A stretch of 64,000 nucleotides of DNA from contig NCJG01000003.1 in NCBI GenBank assembly GCA_002282385.1, forward strand, positions 79,852 through 143,851, in the 5' to 3' direction. This DNA is from Sphingomonadales bacterium 39-57-19 (GTDB lineage Bacteria > Pseudomonadota > Alphaproteobacteria > Sphingomonadales > Sphingomonadaceae). The position numbers were made by a program, and so were the translations under genes. The notes below the pieces were generated by a model. The model saw only the letters and a program-made list of their open reading frames with translations, was not told where the DNA came from and ran no database searches. Position 1 is the stretch's first letter. Every line of letters begins with the position of its first letter. Positions 37,882 to 47,315 of the stretch are shown here, piece after piece.

Positions 37882-39131
37882 CCCACCACAGTGCTTTCAG
37901 TCTTTTCGCCAAAGCGCTTGGCGGACATCAGGATTGGCCCGAACAATGGCCCGATGCGGCACCAAAACCGGCTTATGATGCCATCATCGTCGGCGGCGGC
38001 GGGCACGGGCTAGGCGCGGCATATTATCTCGCCAAAAAATATGGGATTACTAATGTCGCCGTGCTTGAAAAAGGCTGGATCGGCGGCGGCAATACCGGGC
38101 GTAACACAACGATTATCCGGTCAAACTATCTCTATGACGAAAGCGCGCATCTTTATGATCATGCGGTGAAGCTGTGGGATGGTTTGAGTCAGGAACTGAA
38201 CTACAACGTCATGTATTCGAAACGCGGCGTCATGATGCTCGCGCACAATGTGCATGATGTGCAGAGCCTGCAACGGCACATCAATGCCAACCGGCTGAAC
38301 GGTGTCGACAATGAATGGCTGACACCGCAGCAGGCCAAAGATTATTGTCCGCCCCTGAACATTTCGCCCGATGCGCGGCACCCTGTGCTGGGGGCCGCAT
38401 TGCAACGGCGCGGCGGCACAGCACGGCACGATTCCGTGGCGTGGGGCTATGCGCGGGCGGCGGCGGCTTTGGGCGTTGATATCATCCAGAATTGCGCGGT
38501 TACGGCTATAAGGCGCGGTGCCGATGGCGCGGTCGAAGGCGTTGAAACCACTCGGGGTCCTATCGCTACAAAGCGTATTGGCGTGTCGGCTGCGGGCAAT
38601 ACGTCTGTTGTTATGCAGATGGCCGGTTTGGACTTTCCGTTGGAAAGCTACCCCTTGCAGGCACTGGTTTCAGAGCCTGTCAAACCGACTTTCCCGTGCG
38701 TCGTGATGTCGAACACAGTCCATGCCTATATGAGCCAGTCGGACAAAGGCGAATTGGTCATTGGCGCAGGCACCGACCAATATGTCAGCTACTCGCAGCG
38801 CGGCGCGCTTCACATTATCGAACATACGCTTGCTGCAATCTGCGAAATTTTTCCGATTTACAGGCGGATGCGGATGTTGCGCACTTGGGGCGGGATAGTC
38901 GATGTGACGCCTGACCGTTCACCGATATTGGGCAAGACCCCGGTCAAGGGGCTATATGTCAATTGCGGCTGGGGCACTGGCGGCTTTAAGGCGACGCCCG
39001 GGGCCGGAGATTTGCTGGCCTACACCATGGCGAAGGACGAGCCGCATCGCATCAACGCGCCCTTCAATCTCGACCGCTTCCGCAATGGACGGTTGATCGA
39101 CGAAGCAGCAGCAGCGGCGGTGGCACACTAA
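37878..39131 (+). CDS. soxB: Sarcosine oxidase beta subunit, copy 1
   Basis: This 417-residue subunit of heterotetrameric sarcosine oxidase oxidises sarcosine at FAD. The dinucleotide motif is DAIIVGGGGHGLGAAYYLA. His184 in GGTARHDSVAWGYA corresponds to the His that carries covalent FMN in known SoxB proteins. GNTGRNTTIIRSNY is family-specific. It forms one operon with SoxD, SoxA and SoxG, which supports the assignment. The 51-59 kb end of operon 2 encodes a close paralogue. Confidence 0.94.
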   Translation: MTHHSAFSLFAKALGGHQDWPEQWPDAAPKPAYDAIIVGGGGHGLGAAYYLAKKYGITNVAVLEKGWIGGGNTGRNTTIIRSNYLYDESAHLYDHAVKLWDGLSQELNYNVMYSKRGVMMLAHNVHDVQSLQRHINANRLNGVDNEWLTPQQAKDYCPPLNISPDARHPVLGAALQRRGGTARHDSVAWGYARAAAALGVDIIQNCAVTAIRRGADGAVEGVETTRGPIATKRIGVSAAGNTSVVMQMAGLDFPLESYPLQALVSEPVKPTFPCVVMSNTVHAYMSQSDKGELVIGAGTDQYVSYSQRGALHIIEHTLAAICEIFPIYRRMRMLRTWGGIVDVTPDRSPILGKTPVKGLYVNCGWGTGGFKATPGAGDLLAYTMAKDEPHRINAPFNLDRFRNGRLIDEAAAAAVAH

Positions 39132-39403
39132 TGATCTTAATTCACTGTCCTTATTGTGACGAGAAACGTCCCGAAATCGAATTTGCCAATGCCGGGCAGG
39201 CGCATGTTGCCCGCCCATTGGACCCGTCAAGCCAGAGCGACGAAGAATGGGAAGCCTATCTTTTCATTCGCGCCAATCCGCGTGGACGGCACCACGAACG
39301 CTGGCGGCATGTGCATGGGTGCGGTCGCTTTTTCAACGCCGTACGCGACACAGTGACCGACAAATTTGAAACGACTTACAAGGCTGGGGAGCCGCGGCGA
39401 TGA
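39131..39403 (+). CDS. soxD: Sarcosine oxidase delta subunit, copy 1
   Basis: This 90-residue subunit binds structural zinc in heterotetrameric sarcosine oxidase. The ligands CPYC near the start and a later His/Cys (VHGCGRFF) are visible. The middle contains AYLFIRANPRGRHHERW, a conserved block. It overlaps soxB by 1 nt (TAATG) and soxA by 4 nt. Confidence 0.94.
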   Translation: MILIHCPYCDEKRPEIEFANAGQAHVARPLDPSSQSDEEWEAYLFIRANPRGRHHERWRHVHGCGRFFNAVRDTVTDKFETTYKAGEPRR

Positions 39404-42261
39404 GCGGATATCGTCTCGAAAATGGCGGGCGCGTTGATCGCAGCCGACCTGTGGAATTCAGCTTTGATGGACATTCCTATCAAGGTTTCGCCGGCGACAC
39501 TTTGGCTTCGGCTTTGCTCGCCAATGGTATCAGCCTGTTCGGCCGATCATTTAAATATCACCGCCCGCGCGGCATTATGGCAGCGGGCAGTGAGGAGCCG
39601 AACGCGCTGATCTCGGTGGATCGGGGGGCAGGTCGCTTCACGCCCAATCTGCGCGCGACCAGTGTCGAGATTCATGCGGGGCTCAGCGCCTTCAGTCAAA
39701 ATCGCTGGCCATCGCTGAAGCGCGATTTTGGCGCGATAAATGACCGGCTGGGTATGTTTTTCCCCGCGGGCTTTTACAATAAAACCTTCATGTGGCCGCG
39801 CTCTTTTTGGGAAAAGCTTTATGAACCAGCGATCCGCAAGATGGCTGGACTTGGCGATGCGCCGACCCAAGAAGACCCCGATATTTATGCATCCACTTAT
39901 GCCCATTGCGACCTGTTGATCGTTGGTGCGGGCCCCGCCGGTATTGATGCTGCATTGGAAGCGATGGGTTCGAACAAGCGGATATTCCTGATTGATGAAC
40001 AGGATGAACTTGGCGGCGGCGCGCTTGCCGATCCGGCTCTATGGCCGTGGCTGGAGCGCAGCCGCAAAGCGCTCATCGATGCGCCCAATGTCACGATACT
40101 CACGCGCACGACGGCGTTCGGCTATTATCACGACAATTTTATTGGCGCGGTGCAGCGGTTGACCGATCACATGCCGGACAATTCGGACAGCCCGCGCGAA
40201 AAATTATGGCGCATCCGGGCCGGTGAAGTGGTCCTTGCGCAAGGTGCGATTGAACGGCCGCTCGTTTTTGACGGCAACGACACGCCCGGCGTGATGCTGT
40301 CGTCCGCCGCAAAGGTTTTTGCCAATCGCTACGGCGTTGCGGTCGGCAAATCGGTCGCGTTGATGACCGCGCATGACAGCGGCTGGCATGATGTGTTCGC
40401 CTTGGCAAAAGCCGGTGTCGTCATAAAGGCGATCATCGATGTGCGCACCGACGTGTCCTCTGCGCTGCTGGATGAGGCCAACCGCCTTGGCATCAACGTG
40501 CACCTCAACCATAGCGTCACTGGCGTGAATGGCCGGCACCGCGTCACATCCATCCAGATCTGCAATAATGACGATTATGTCGGCGCGCGCATTGATTGCG
40601 ATACGCTGTTGATGGCTGGCGGTTGGACGCCGAGTGTGCATTTATGGTCGCACAGCAAAGGATCGCTTGCATGGCGTGATGACATTGGCGCCTATGTTCC
40701 CGATCAACCGAACGAAAATGCGCGCTGTGTCGGGGCATGTTCAGGCGGCTGGGATTTTGGCAGCGGCGTGATTATTGACGTCTTGCCAACGCCCAAGGAC
40801 CAAAGCCGGATAAAGGCCTTCGTCGATTTCCAGAATGATGTCACGGCAAAGGACATTAAGCTGGCGGTGCGTGAGGGCTTTCGCTCTATCGAGCATATCA
40901 AGCGCTACACAACCAACGGCATGGCGACCGATCAGGGCAAGACATCGAACCTCAATGGCTTGCAGATTGCATCAACAGCACTTGCCAAGCCGGTGACCGA
41001 TATTGGTCTGACAAGCTTTCGTCCGCCATATACGCCGCAGACTTTCGGTGCGTTCGCAGGTCATGCAAAGGGCGCATTGTTCCAACCGACACGGACGACC
41101 AATATCGACGGCTGGGCCGCCGAAAATGGCGCAGTGTTCGAACTGGTCGCACAGTGGCGGCGCGCGCGTTATTTCCCGAAAATGGGTGAGGACATGCACG
41201 CGGCGGTGAACCGCGAATGCGTTGCGGTGCGGTCGTCAGTCGGCATTTTTGATGCGTCGACCTTGGGCAAAATTGAAGTCGTTGGCCCCGATGCCGCCGA
41301 ATTCCTGAACCGAATGTATACCAACCCGTGGAAAGCGCTTGAGCCAGGCCGCTGCCGCTATGGGCTGCTCTTGAAAGAGGATGGCTTTATCACCGATGAC
41401 GGCGTTTCGGCGCGGTTGGCGCCCGACCGGTTCCATCTGACCACCACGACCGGCGGTGCCGCGCGCGTGCTGAATATGATGGAGGATTATCTCCAGACCG
41501 AATGGCCTGACCTAGACGTCTGGTTGACCAGCACGACCGAGCAATATGCGGTTATTGCGCTGCAGGGTCCAAATGCGCGCAAATTGTTGGAACCACTGGT
41601 GGAGGGCATTGACCTATCCGCCGATGCTTTCCCGCATATGGCGATCCGCGAAGGCACAATCTGCGGCATTCCAACGCGCCTGTTCCGGGTGAGCTTCACG
41701 GGCGAACTTGGTTTCGAAATCAACGTGCCGACCGCTTATGGCCGCGCTTTGTGGGAGCGGCTGATGGCAGAAGGTGCGAAATTTGACATCACCCCCTATG
41801 GCACAGAGGCCATGCACGTGCTGCGCGCCGAAAAGGGCTTCATCATCGTCGGACAAGATACCGACGGCACCATAACCCCGTTTGATGCCGGTCTCGATTG
41901 GGCGGTGGGCAAGAAAAAGCCGGACTTTGTCGGTAAACGGTCAATGGCACGGCCTGACATCGTTGCGCCGGGGCGCAAACAATTGGTCGGGCTGCTGACC
42001 AATGATCCCAATGTTGTGCTGGAAGAAGGCGCGCAGATTGTTGCCGACCCGCGTCAGCCAATCCCGATGACGATGATCGGCCATGTGACCTCTTCCTACT
42101 GGAGCGAAACGCTTGGCCGGTCGATCGCCTTTGCCTTAGTGGCAGGTGGGCATGAGATGATGGGCAGCACGCTGCACATCCCGATGCCGGGCAAAACGCA
42201 TGAGGCGAAAGTGAGCGGCATGGTTTTTTATGATGCAGAAGGAGCGCGGCTGCATGTCTGA
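39400..42261 (+). CDS. soxA: Sarcosine oxidase alpha subunit, copy 1
   Basis: This 953-residue subunit carries the NAD and tetrahydrofolate sites and turns the imine product into glycine plus methylene-THF. Domains in order: an N-terminal 2Fe-2S-ferredoxin-like fold (FKYHRPRGIMAAG), an NAD(P)-binding region from about 165 (CDLLIVGAGPAGIDAALEA), and a C-terminal GcvT/aminomethyltransferase half (KIEVVGPDAAEFLNRMYTN, VSFTGELGFEINVP). Length is normal. It overlaps soxG by 8 nt. Confidence 0.95.
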   Translation: MSGYRLENGGRVDRSRPVEFSFDGHSYQGFAGDTLASALLANGISLFGRSFKYHRPRGIMAAGSEEPNALISVDRGAGRFTPNLRATSVEIHAGLSAFSQNRWPSLKRDFGAINDRLGMFFPAGFYNKTFMWPRSFWEKLYEPAIRKMAGLGDAPTQEDPDIYASTYAHCDLLIVGAGPAGIDAALEAMGSNKRIFLIDEQDELGGGALADPALWPWLERSRKALIDAPNVTILTRTTAFGYYHDNFIGAVQRLTDHMPDNSDSPREKLWRIRAGEVVLAQGAIERPLVFDGNDTPGVMLSSAAKVFANRYGVAVGKSVALMTAHDSGWHDVFALAKAGVVIKAIIDVRTDVSSALLDEANRLGINVHLNHSVTGVNGRHRVTSIQICNNDDYVGARIDCDTLLMAGGWTPSVHLWSHSKGSLAWRDDIGAYVPDQPNENARCVGACSGGWDFGSGVIIDVLPTPKDQSRIKAFVDFQNDVTAKDIKLAVREGFRSIEHIKRYTTNGMATDQGKTSNLNGLQIASTALAKPVTDIGLTSFRPPYTPQTFGAFAGHAKGALFQPTRTTNIDGWAAENGAVFELVAQWRRARYFPKMGEDMHAAVNRECVAVRSSVGIFDASTLGKIEVVGPDAAEFLNRMYTNPWKALEPGRCRYGLLLKEDGFITDDGVSARLAPDRFHLTTTTGGAARVLNMMEDYLQTEWPDLDVWLTSTTEQYAVIALQGPNARKLLEPLVEGIDLSADAFPHMAIREGTICGIPTRLFRVSFTGELGFEINVPTAYGRALWERLMAEGAKFDITPYGTEAMHVLRAEKGFIIVGQDTDGTITPFDAGLDWAVGKKKPDFVGKRSMARPDIVAPGRKQLVGLLTNDPNVVLEEGAQIVADPRQPIPMTMIGHVTSSYWSETLGRSIAFALVAGGHEMMGSTLHIPMPGKTHEAKVSGMVFYDAEGARLHV

Positions 42262-42760
42262 TGCCCTTTTCAGGAACGAACCCGTTTCTTCAACGCCTTA
42301 TCTAGCCGATGGTGTCAGCATCAGCCTTGCTGCACCGCTGAAGCGTTATTCGTTGCGGGCGCGCTCTGCCGAGGCTCTGGAAACGGTGCTCAACGTAAAA
42401 GTGCCACAGAAAATCGGCGCGACCGAAGGTGGCATTGCGTGCCTTGGTCCGGACGAATGGCTCCTGCGCACGCCAGCAGACACGGCGGTGCCGACCGGCG
42501 CGGAATTGCCGGTTGCTATCACCGATATCAGCGAACGAGCAATCGGCCTCGTCGTTGAAGGGCCACGCGCAGCGGAACTGCTGATGACAGGTTGCCCGCT
42601 TGATCTCGACAATTTTGCTGTCGGCCGGGCCACGCGAACAATTTATGAAACGGTCGAAATCATCATCATCCGCGAGGGTGAAGATCGTTTCCATGTTGAG
42701 GTGTGGCGCAGTTTTGCCGCATGGCTATGGACGGCGTTCACGGCGGCTGCCAGCCATTGA
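42254..42760 (+). CDS. soxG: Sarcosine oxidase gamma subunit, copy 1
   Basis: This 168-residue gamma subunit stabilises the heterotetramer at the FMN interface. The family features are the acidic, moderately conserved GPDEWLLRTPA and DISERAIGLVVEGPRA blocks. The ATG at 42254 lies within the end of soxA after GGAG; a longer frame upstream is not needed. It completes soxBDAG, and the BCCT gene follows after 29 bp. Confidence 0.9.
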   Translation: MSDALFRNEPVSSTPYLADGVSISLAAPLKRYSLRARSAEALETVLNVKVPQKIGATEGGIACLGPDEWLLRTPADTAVPTGAELPVAITDISERAIGLVVEGPRAAELLMTGCPLDLDNFAVGRATRTIYETVEIIIIREGEDRFHVEVWRSFAAWLWTAFTAAASH

Positions 42761-42789
42761 CGGTGGCTTGAGACCTTAAGGAGAGTTCA

Positions 42790-44373
42790 TTGGCGGATTG
42801 GGACAAAGCAATAGATCTGGGGAACTATGGCCAATCCAATCGCCATTGGGGTGGGATGCATATCAACCCCGCTGTCTTTTTCCCGACGGCCATTATTGCG
42901 TTCGCGGTCATTGTATTCAGCCTGATCGCGCCGAAAGCATCGGCGGACCTTTTTGCAGGTTTGCGGAGTGGTGCGGTTGCCCATTTCGACTGGTTCTTCA
43001 TGATGTCGGGCAATCTTCTGCTGGTCTTTTGCGTCGTTGTCGCACTTTCACCGCTGGGGAAAATCCGGTTGGGCGGCAAAGGGGCTACGCCTGATTATTC
43101 GCGATTGTCATGGTTTGCGATGCTGTTTGGCGCAGGCATGGGCATCGGGCTGGTTTTTTATGGCGTGGGTGAGCCAGTGACCCATTTCACGTCTTCGATG
43201 GCAGGCGGTCCTGCGGCGCCGTTGGGCGGTGCTGTTGGCGATGCACAAGCGGCACGCAGCATCGCTATGGCGGCGACCATCTTTGACTGGGCACTGCATC
43301 CATGGGCCATTTTTGCAGTCACCGGGCTGGCGCTTGCGCTCTTTAGCTTTGATTTCAAAATGCCGTTGTCGATGCGGTCGGCATTCTACCCCTTATTTGG
43401 AAAGGCGGTTTGGGGCCGCACAGGCGATGTCATTGAAGTGCTCGCGGTCCTTGCGACGATCTTTGGACTGGCCACGTCGCTTGGGCTTGGCGCGCAGCAA
43501 GCGATGGCGGGGATCGTCTATCTTTATGGCATAACGAGCTCGTCCCTCACGATCTTGGCGTTGATAGCGGTGATGGCGGGCATTACGTTTCTGTCAGTCC
43601 GGGGCGGTATTGACCGCGGCATCCGCATTTTGAGCGAGGTCAACATGTGGGTTGCCTTTGCCTTGCTGGTGTTTGTCTTAACCACAGGCTCCACGCTACA
43701 ACTTATCGGCGATCTTGCGACCAATATCGTCAACTATCTCAAATTTCTGCCGGCATTATCAAATCCGGTTGGCCGCACCGACACCGGATTTTACAATGAT
43801 TGGTCGGTCTATTACTGGGCATGGTGGATCAGCTGGGCCCCATTTGTGGGCATGTTCATGGCGCGCATTTCATTGGGCCGGACGGTGCGCGAATTCATTG
43901 CCGGGGCCATGATCGCGCCCAGCTTGCTTGGCATCTTGTGGCTGACGATATTTGGGGACGCGAGCATCGCGCAAATCGTTGCCGGCAATGGTGCGGACTT
44001 GGCCAAAGCGTCACTGGATACACAGCTATTTGTGCTGCTCGGCACGTTGCCTTGGGCGCAGCTCACGTCATTTGTTGCCATTGGCTTGATCCTGATCTTT
44101 TTCGTGACGGGCTGGGACTCGGGCACGCTGGTGATTGACACCATGACTGCGGGCGGACGCACCGATACATTGCTTCGGCAAAAGACCATCTGGCTGGTCG
44201 CGGTGGGCGGAATTGGCGTCGTTCTGTTGCTCAGCGGAGGCCTCACGTCGCTTCAGGCGGGTGCAATCGCTACGGGTTTGCCCTTGGCTTTGGTGTTATT
44301 GTGCATGTGCCTGGGTACGCTGAAGGGATTGTTGGCGCTGCATCGCGATCCGGACCGCAGCGGGAACATATAA
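42790..44373 (+). CDS. BCCT-family betaine/carnitine/choline transporter
   Basis: This 527-residue secondary transporter has about 12 membrane helices. The core helices contain GAGMGIGLVFYGVGEP and the tryptophan-rich substrate/ion segment WAWWISWAPFVGMFMARIS followed by GRTVREFI, both diagnostic for BCCT. The start is TTG after AAGGAG. As the last gene of operon 1 it likely imports the betaine that the upstream enzymes demethylate. The exact substrate is unproven. Confidence 0.94.
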   Translation: MADWDKAIDLGNYGQSNRHWGGMHINPAVFFPTAIIAFAVIVFSLIAPKASADLFAGLRSGAVAHFDWFFMMSGNLLLVFCVVVALSPLGKIRLGGKGATPDYSRLSWFAMLFGAGMGIGLVFYGVGEPVTHFTSSMAGGPAAPLGGAVGDAQAARSIAMAATIFDWALHPWAIFAVTGLALALFSFDFKMPLSMRSAFYPLFGKAVWGRTGDVIEVLAVLATIFGLATSLGLGAQQAMAGIVYLYGITSSSLTILALIAVMAGITFLSVRGGIDRGIRILSEVNMWVAFALLVFVLTTGSTLQLIGDLATNIVNYLKFLPALSNPVGRTDTGFYNDWSVYYWAWWISWAPFVGMFMARISLGRTVREFIAGAMIAPSLLGILWLTIFGDASIAQIVAGNGADLAKASLDTQLFVLLGTLPWAQLTSFVAIGLILIFFVTGWDSGTLVIDTMTAGGRTDTLLRQKTIWLVAVGGIGVVLLLSGGLTSLQAGAIATGLPLALVLLCMCLGTLKGLLALHRDPDRSGNI

Positions 44374-44487
44374 GCGGACAATCTGCCGCTGCGCCCACGC
44401 CGCACAAAGTGATGCAAGCGTGCAACGCAGCTGGCGCATAATCGGGCTATCTCGAAAATGCATAGCGCTATTACGGAAAGTCTCGCA

Positions 44488-44521
44488 TAGCCATTAGCTG
44501 AGGTAATATTAGCCATTGGCT
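44488..44521. promoter_or_regulatory. Tandem 12-bp direct repeats before a LysR gene
   Basis: TAGCCATTAGCT (44488-44499) and TAGCCATTGGCT (44510-44521) are repeats separated by exactly 22 bp, two helical turns. The second forms TAGCC-ATT-GGCTA, itself palindromic. They lie 29-62 bp before the LysR start at 44550, which suggests an autoregulatory operator for that protein. The remaining intergenic stretch from 44374 shows no gene. Confidence 0.5.
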
Positions 44522-44549
44522 ATACCTGCACGCTTGGGAGGGCTGCTGC

Positions 44550-45539
44550 ATGAAACTGCCACAAGAATTCGATCTACACGCACTCGAAGTATTCGTGATG
44601 ACCGTCGAACTTGGCGGCATGTCGCAATGCGCATCCCATTTGCAGGTGACACAATCGGCGGTTTCCCAAACCATTGCGAAGCTTGAGGCCGGCATAGGCG
44701 CGTCCTTGTTCGACCGCACGATGCGGCCATTGGGCCTGACGGCGAGCGGCAAGTCGCTCTTTGCGCGCGGGCAAAAGCTGATTGCCCACGCCAGACTGGC
44801 CTATGACGAAGTGCGTGAAGGCGCAAACTTGCCGATATCGAGCATTACGGTCGCGATGTCGTTCAGCCTTGCCAACCAACTGACTGCGCCGATTTTGCAT
44901 AGTCTCGGTTCGCGGGCCGACCGGTGGAATATCCGCTCGGGCATCTCCATGGAGCATCAGGGCGAGTTTCTGGCGCGCGACATTGATATGCTCGTGACCG
45001 GTAGCTTCAATCTTGAGCATCGTGACACGGTCGAGCTGCACCCGGTGTTTGAGGAAAGCTTCATTCTCGTTTTCCCCAAAGATTTTCGAGAGCCTCTGGA
45101 TTTTGTCGGCTTGCCATCGTCATTGCCGTTTATTCGCTTTTCGCGGCTTACCGGAACGGGGCAGCAGATTGAGCGTCAGATTGTCCGGATGAAGCTGAAA
45201 CTGCCGCAGATGGTTGAAGTGGAATCGTCGCATCAGCAATTGGCATTGGTGGCAGCGGGGATCGGTTGGGCGATTACCACACCGGTTTGTTTGGCGGCGG
45301 TTCCGGAACTGCTTTCCCAATTGCGCGCCGAACCGATGACGAGGGGGCGGTTTTCACGGTCGGTCCAAGTCGTTGCGCGGATCGATGAATTGGGCAATAT
45401 CCCCAGCCTAACGGCGGCTTTGTGCCAGCAGGTACTGCAGGAAAAAATCTTCCCGCCGCTCATCGAAGAATATCCATGGATGGCACAGCAATTGGCGTGG
45501 CCGTCGGCTTCGGCCGAAACCGAGGAGTTGATAGCATGA
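44550..45539 (+). CDS. LysR-family regulator, downstream of operon 1
   Basis: This 329-residue protein has the N-terminal LysR helix-turn-helix (FDLHALEVFVMTVELGGMSQ, VTQSAVSQTIAKLE) and a periplasmic-binding-like effector domain. It is likely to control one or both demethylation operons. Its effector is unknown. It overlaps the following hydrolase gene by 4 nt, so regulator and enzyme are coexpressed. The tandem repeat just upstream is its probable binding site. Confidence 0.9.
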   Translation: MKLPQEFDLHALEVFVMTVELGGMSQCASHLQVTQSAVSQTIAKLEAGIGASLFDRTMRPLGLTASGKSLFARGQKLIAHARLAYDEVREGANLPISSITVAMSFSLANQLTAPILHSLGSRADRWNIRSGISMEHQGEFLARDIDMLVTGSFNLEHRDTVELHPVFEESFILVFPKDFREPLDFVGLPSSLPFIRFSRLTGTGQQIERQIVRMKLKLPQMVEVESSHQQLALVAAGIGWAITTPVCLAAVPELLSQLRAEPMTRGRFSRSVQVVARIDELGNIPSLTAALCQQVLQEKIFPPLIEEYPWMAQQLAWPSASAETEELIA

Positions 45540-46840
45540 TGCGGAACCTTATCGCTTCCATACTGATCTTGCTGGGTGCCCCTATCTACGCCAGCCCGCC
45601 CAGTGTACCCGGCGCCGATGCGCCGGAGCTTGCTGCGCTGGGTGCCTATGGCGTTGGCTTTCGTTCTGTCACCTTCACGCATCGTGACCAGCCCGATGTA
45701 GAAAATGCAAATGCGGACCCCAGCACCGTTCGCCTCGTCGACCGCAATGTGCAGGTGGACATTTGGTACCCCGCCACAGCGAAAAAGGGTTCCAAAACTG
45801 TCCTGTATCGCGGCAGCCTGTGGGCAGAGCCACCGCTTCCGCCGGTCGCGTTCACGCAAAATGGTATCGCGGTTGCGGGCGCGCCAGCCGCGGGCAGCAA
45901 GCACCCGTTGGTCATTATAAGCCATGGCTACAGCAATAATCCGGCGGTGATGACGTGGTTGACCGAGAATCTTGCGTCAAAAGGCTATGTCGTCGCTGCG
46001 ATCCATCATCGCGATCCAAACCCTTATGTCGTTGCACCAACCACACGTGCTGCGCCGAATTTCAACCGGCCGCATGACATTGTATTTGCAGCGGCGCAGC
46101 TTCGCGCCACGTTGGGGGATTTGATTGCCCCGGATAATGTTGCGCTCATTGGCTATTCACAAGGTGGTTATGGGGTGCTCACCGCGGGTGGCGCAACGCT
46201 TGACCCTGCGGGTCCGAATATGAATTTGGTTGCGGGTGGGTGGCTGAAGAAATTCGCGCGCGGCAGTGCGGATGCGGGCGCTATCAAAGTGCCGGGCGTC
46301 AAGGCGGTGGTGGCACTGGCGCCAGCGGGCGGGGCACCGAGCAGCGCATGGGGCCCCGATGGGCTTGCCGCGCTAACGGCACCGCTGCTTCTCATTCAGG
46401 GCGATAGCGACTTTACGGTTGACTATAAATCGGGCGCGCTGGCGGTCTTTGGTGGCGCTGTGAATGCCGACCGCTATTTGCTCACCTACAAGCAAGCTGG
46501 CCATTCCATCGCGCTCAATCCTACCCCACCCGAAATGCGCGGTTCGCTGTGGGACATGGACTGGTTTGAAGACCCGATTTGGCGGCAGGACCGTATCAAT
46601 GGCATCAACCTGCACTTTATTTCCGCGTTTCTGGCGGTGCATTTACAGGGCGACGAAAGCAAAAGCGCGTATCTGAAGGTTGCCACCGAAAATTCGGATG
46701 ATGGCGTGTGGAATGCGCCCGCCGGAACGCCATGGGGCGCGTATAGTCCGGGCGGCGATGGCGTGACATTATGGAAGGGTTTTCAGCAAAGGCATGCGCG
46801 CGGCATGACCCTTCTTTATGCGCCTAAAGCGTCAGACTGA
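45536..46840 (+). CDS. Exported alpha/beta hydrolase (predicted esterase/lipase)
   Basis: This 434-residue protein has a signal peptide of about 20 residues (hydrophobic IASILILLGAPIYAS). The hydrolase fold is clear: oxyanion region VIISHGYSNN, nucleophile Ser208 in GYSQGG, acid Asp290 or Asp292 (LIQGDSDFTV) and His323 (QAGHSIAL). It resembles secreted dienelactone-hydrolase/PAF-acetylhydrolase-like esterases (COG4188 style). The substrate is unknown. Cotranscription with the LysR gene places it in the demethylation system. Its end overlaps soxG copy 2 by 17 bp on the opposite strand. Confidence 0.82.
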   Translation: MMRNLIASILILLGAPIYASPPSVPGADAPELAALGAYGVGFRSVTFTHRDQPDVENANADPSTVRLVDRNVQVDIWYPATAKKGSKTVLYRGSLWAEPPLPPVAFTQNGIAVAGAPAAGSKHPLVIISHGYSNNPAVMTWLTENLASKGYVVAAIHHRDPNPYVVAPTTRAAPNFNRPHDIVFAAAQLRATLGDLIAPDNVALIGYSQGGYGVLTAGGATLDPAGPNMNLVAGGWLKKFARGSADAGAIKVPGVKAVVALAPAGGAPSSAWGPDGLAALTAPLLLIQGDSDFTVDYKSGALAVFGGAVNADRYLLTYKQAGHSIALNPTPPEMRGSLWDMDWFEDPIWRQDRINGINLHFISAFLAVHLQGDESKSAYLKVATENSDDGVWNAPAGTPWGAYSPGGDGVTLWKGFQQRHARGMTLLYAPKASD

Positions 46841-47315
46841 GCGCTGCTGTCTTCCAAAAATGGATCATGGCTTCGCTGTAGCTAAGCGGAACATAGGCGT
46901 GGCAGATATCGTCATCCACCACATGCAGGCGAACATTGACGTGATCGATGATCGTTGCCGCGCTGCATCCGGACGCAAAATTCGGGCTTTCCGCATCGAA
47001 AACGCCGCCTTCCATCAACAATGTGCGCCAGCCTTTTCCAGAAAGCTGCACCCGTACGACGCTGCCGCCAATTGCGGTTAGCGCACCATCATCCGCCAAT
47101 AGGCCAGGCAGGGCCGACACATCGCCTTCGACCAGCCAGACGGTGGGTTCATAGCGGATCAGGCGGAGTGCATCATTGCCGTCAGAACGACCAATGGCTG
47201 GCAAGGCAAAGCCGGCAGCTTTCTTAAACCTTGCTGCAACAGCCGTCGGGTTGCTCCATATCTCCAGAGCATGAAGCGGCGCTGCGGGCAGCACTGTGAT
47301 TGTTACATCAGTCAC
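46824..47315 (-). CDS. soxG: Sarcosine oxidase gamma subunit-like, copy 2
   Basis: This is a 163-residue protein starting with GTG, overlapping the end of soxA copy 2 by 8 nt after GGGGAG. It shows the same layout as other SoxG proteins (RYEPTVWLVEGDVSALPGLL, WRTLLMEGG) but is quite divergent from copy 1. It is the last gene of operon 2. The product gives the second sarcosine oxidase its full four-subunit set. Confidence 0.82.
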   Translation of the reverse strand: MTDVTITVLPAAPLHALEIWSNPTAVAARFKKAAGFALPAIGRSDGNDALRLIRYEPTVWLVEGDVSALPGLLADDGALTAIGGSVVRVQLSGKGWRTLLMEGGVFDAESPNFASGCSAATIIDHVNVRLHVVDDDICHAYVPLSYSEAMIHFWKTAALSLTL

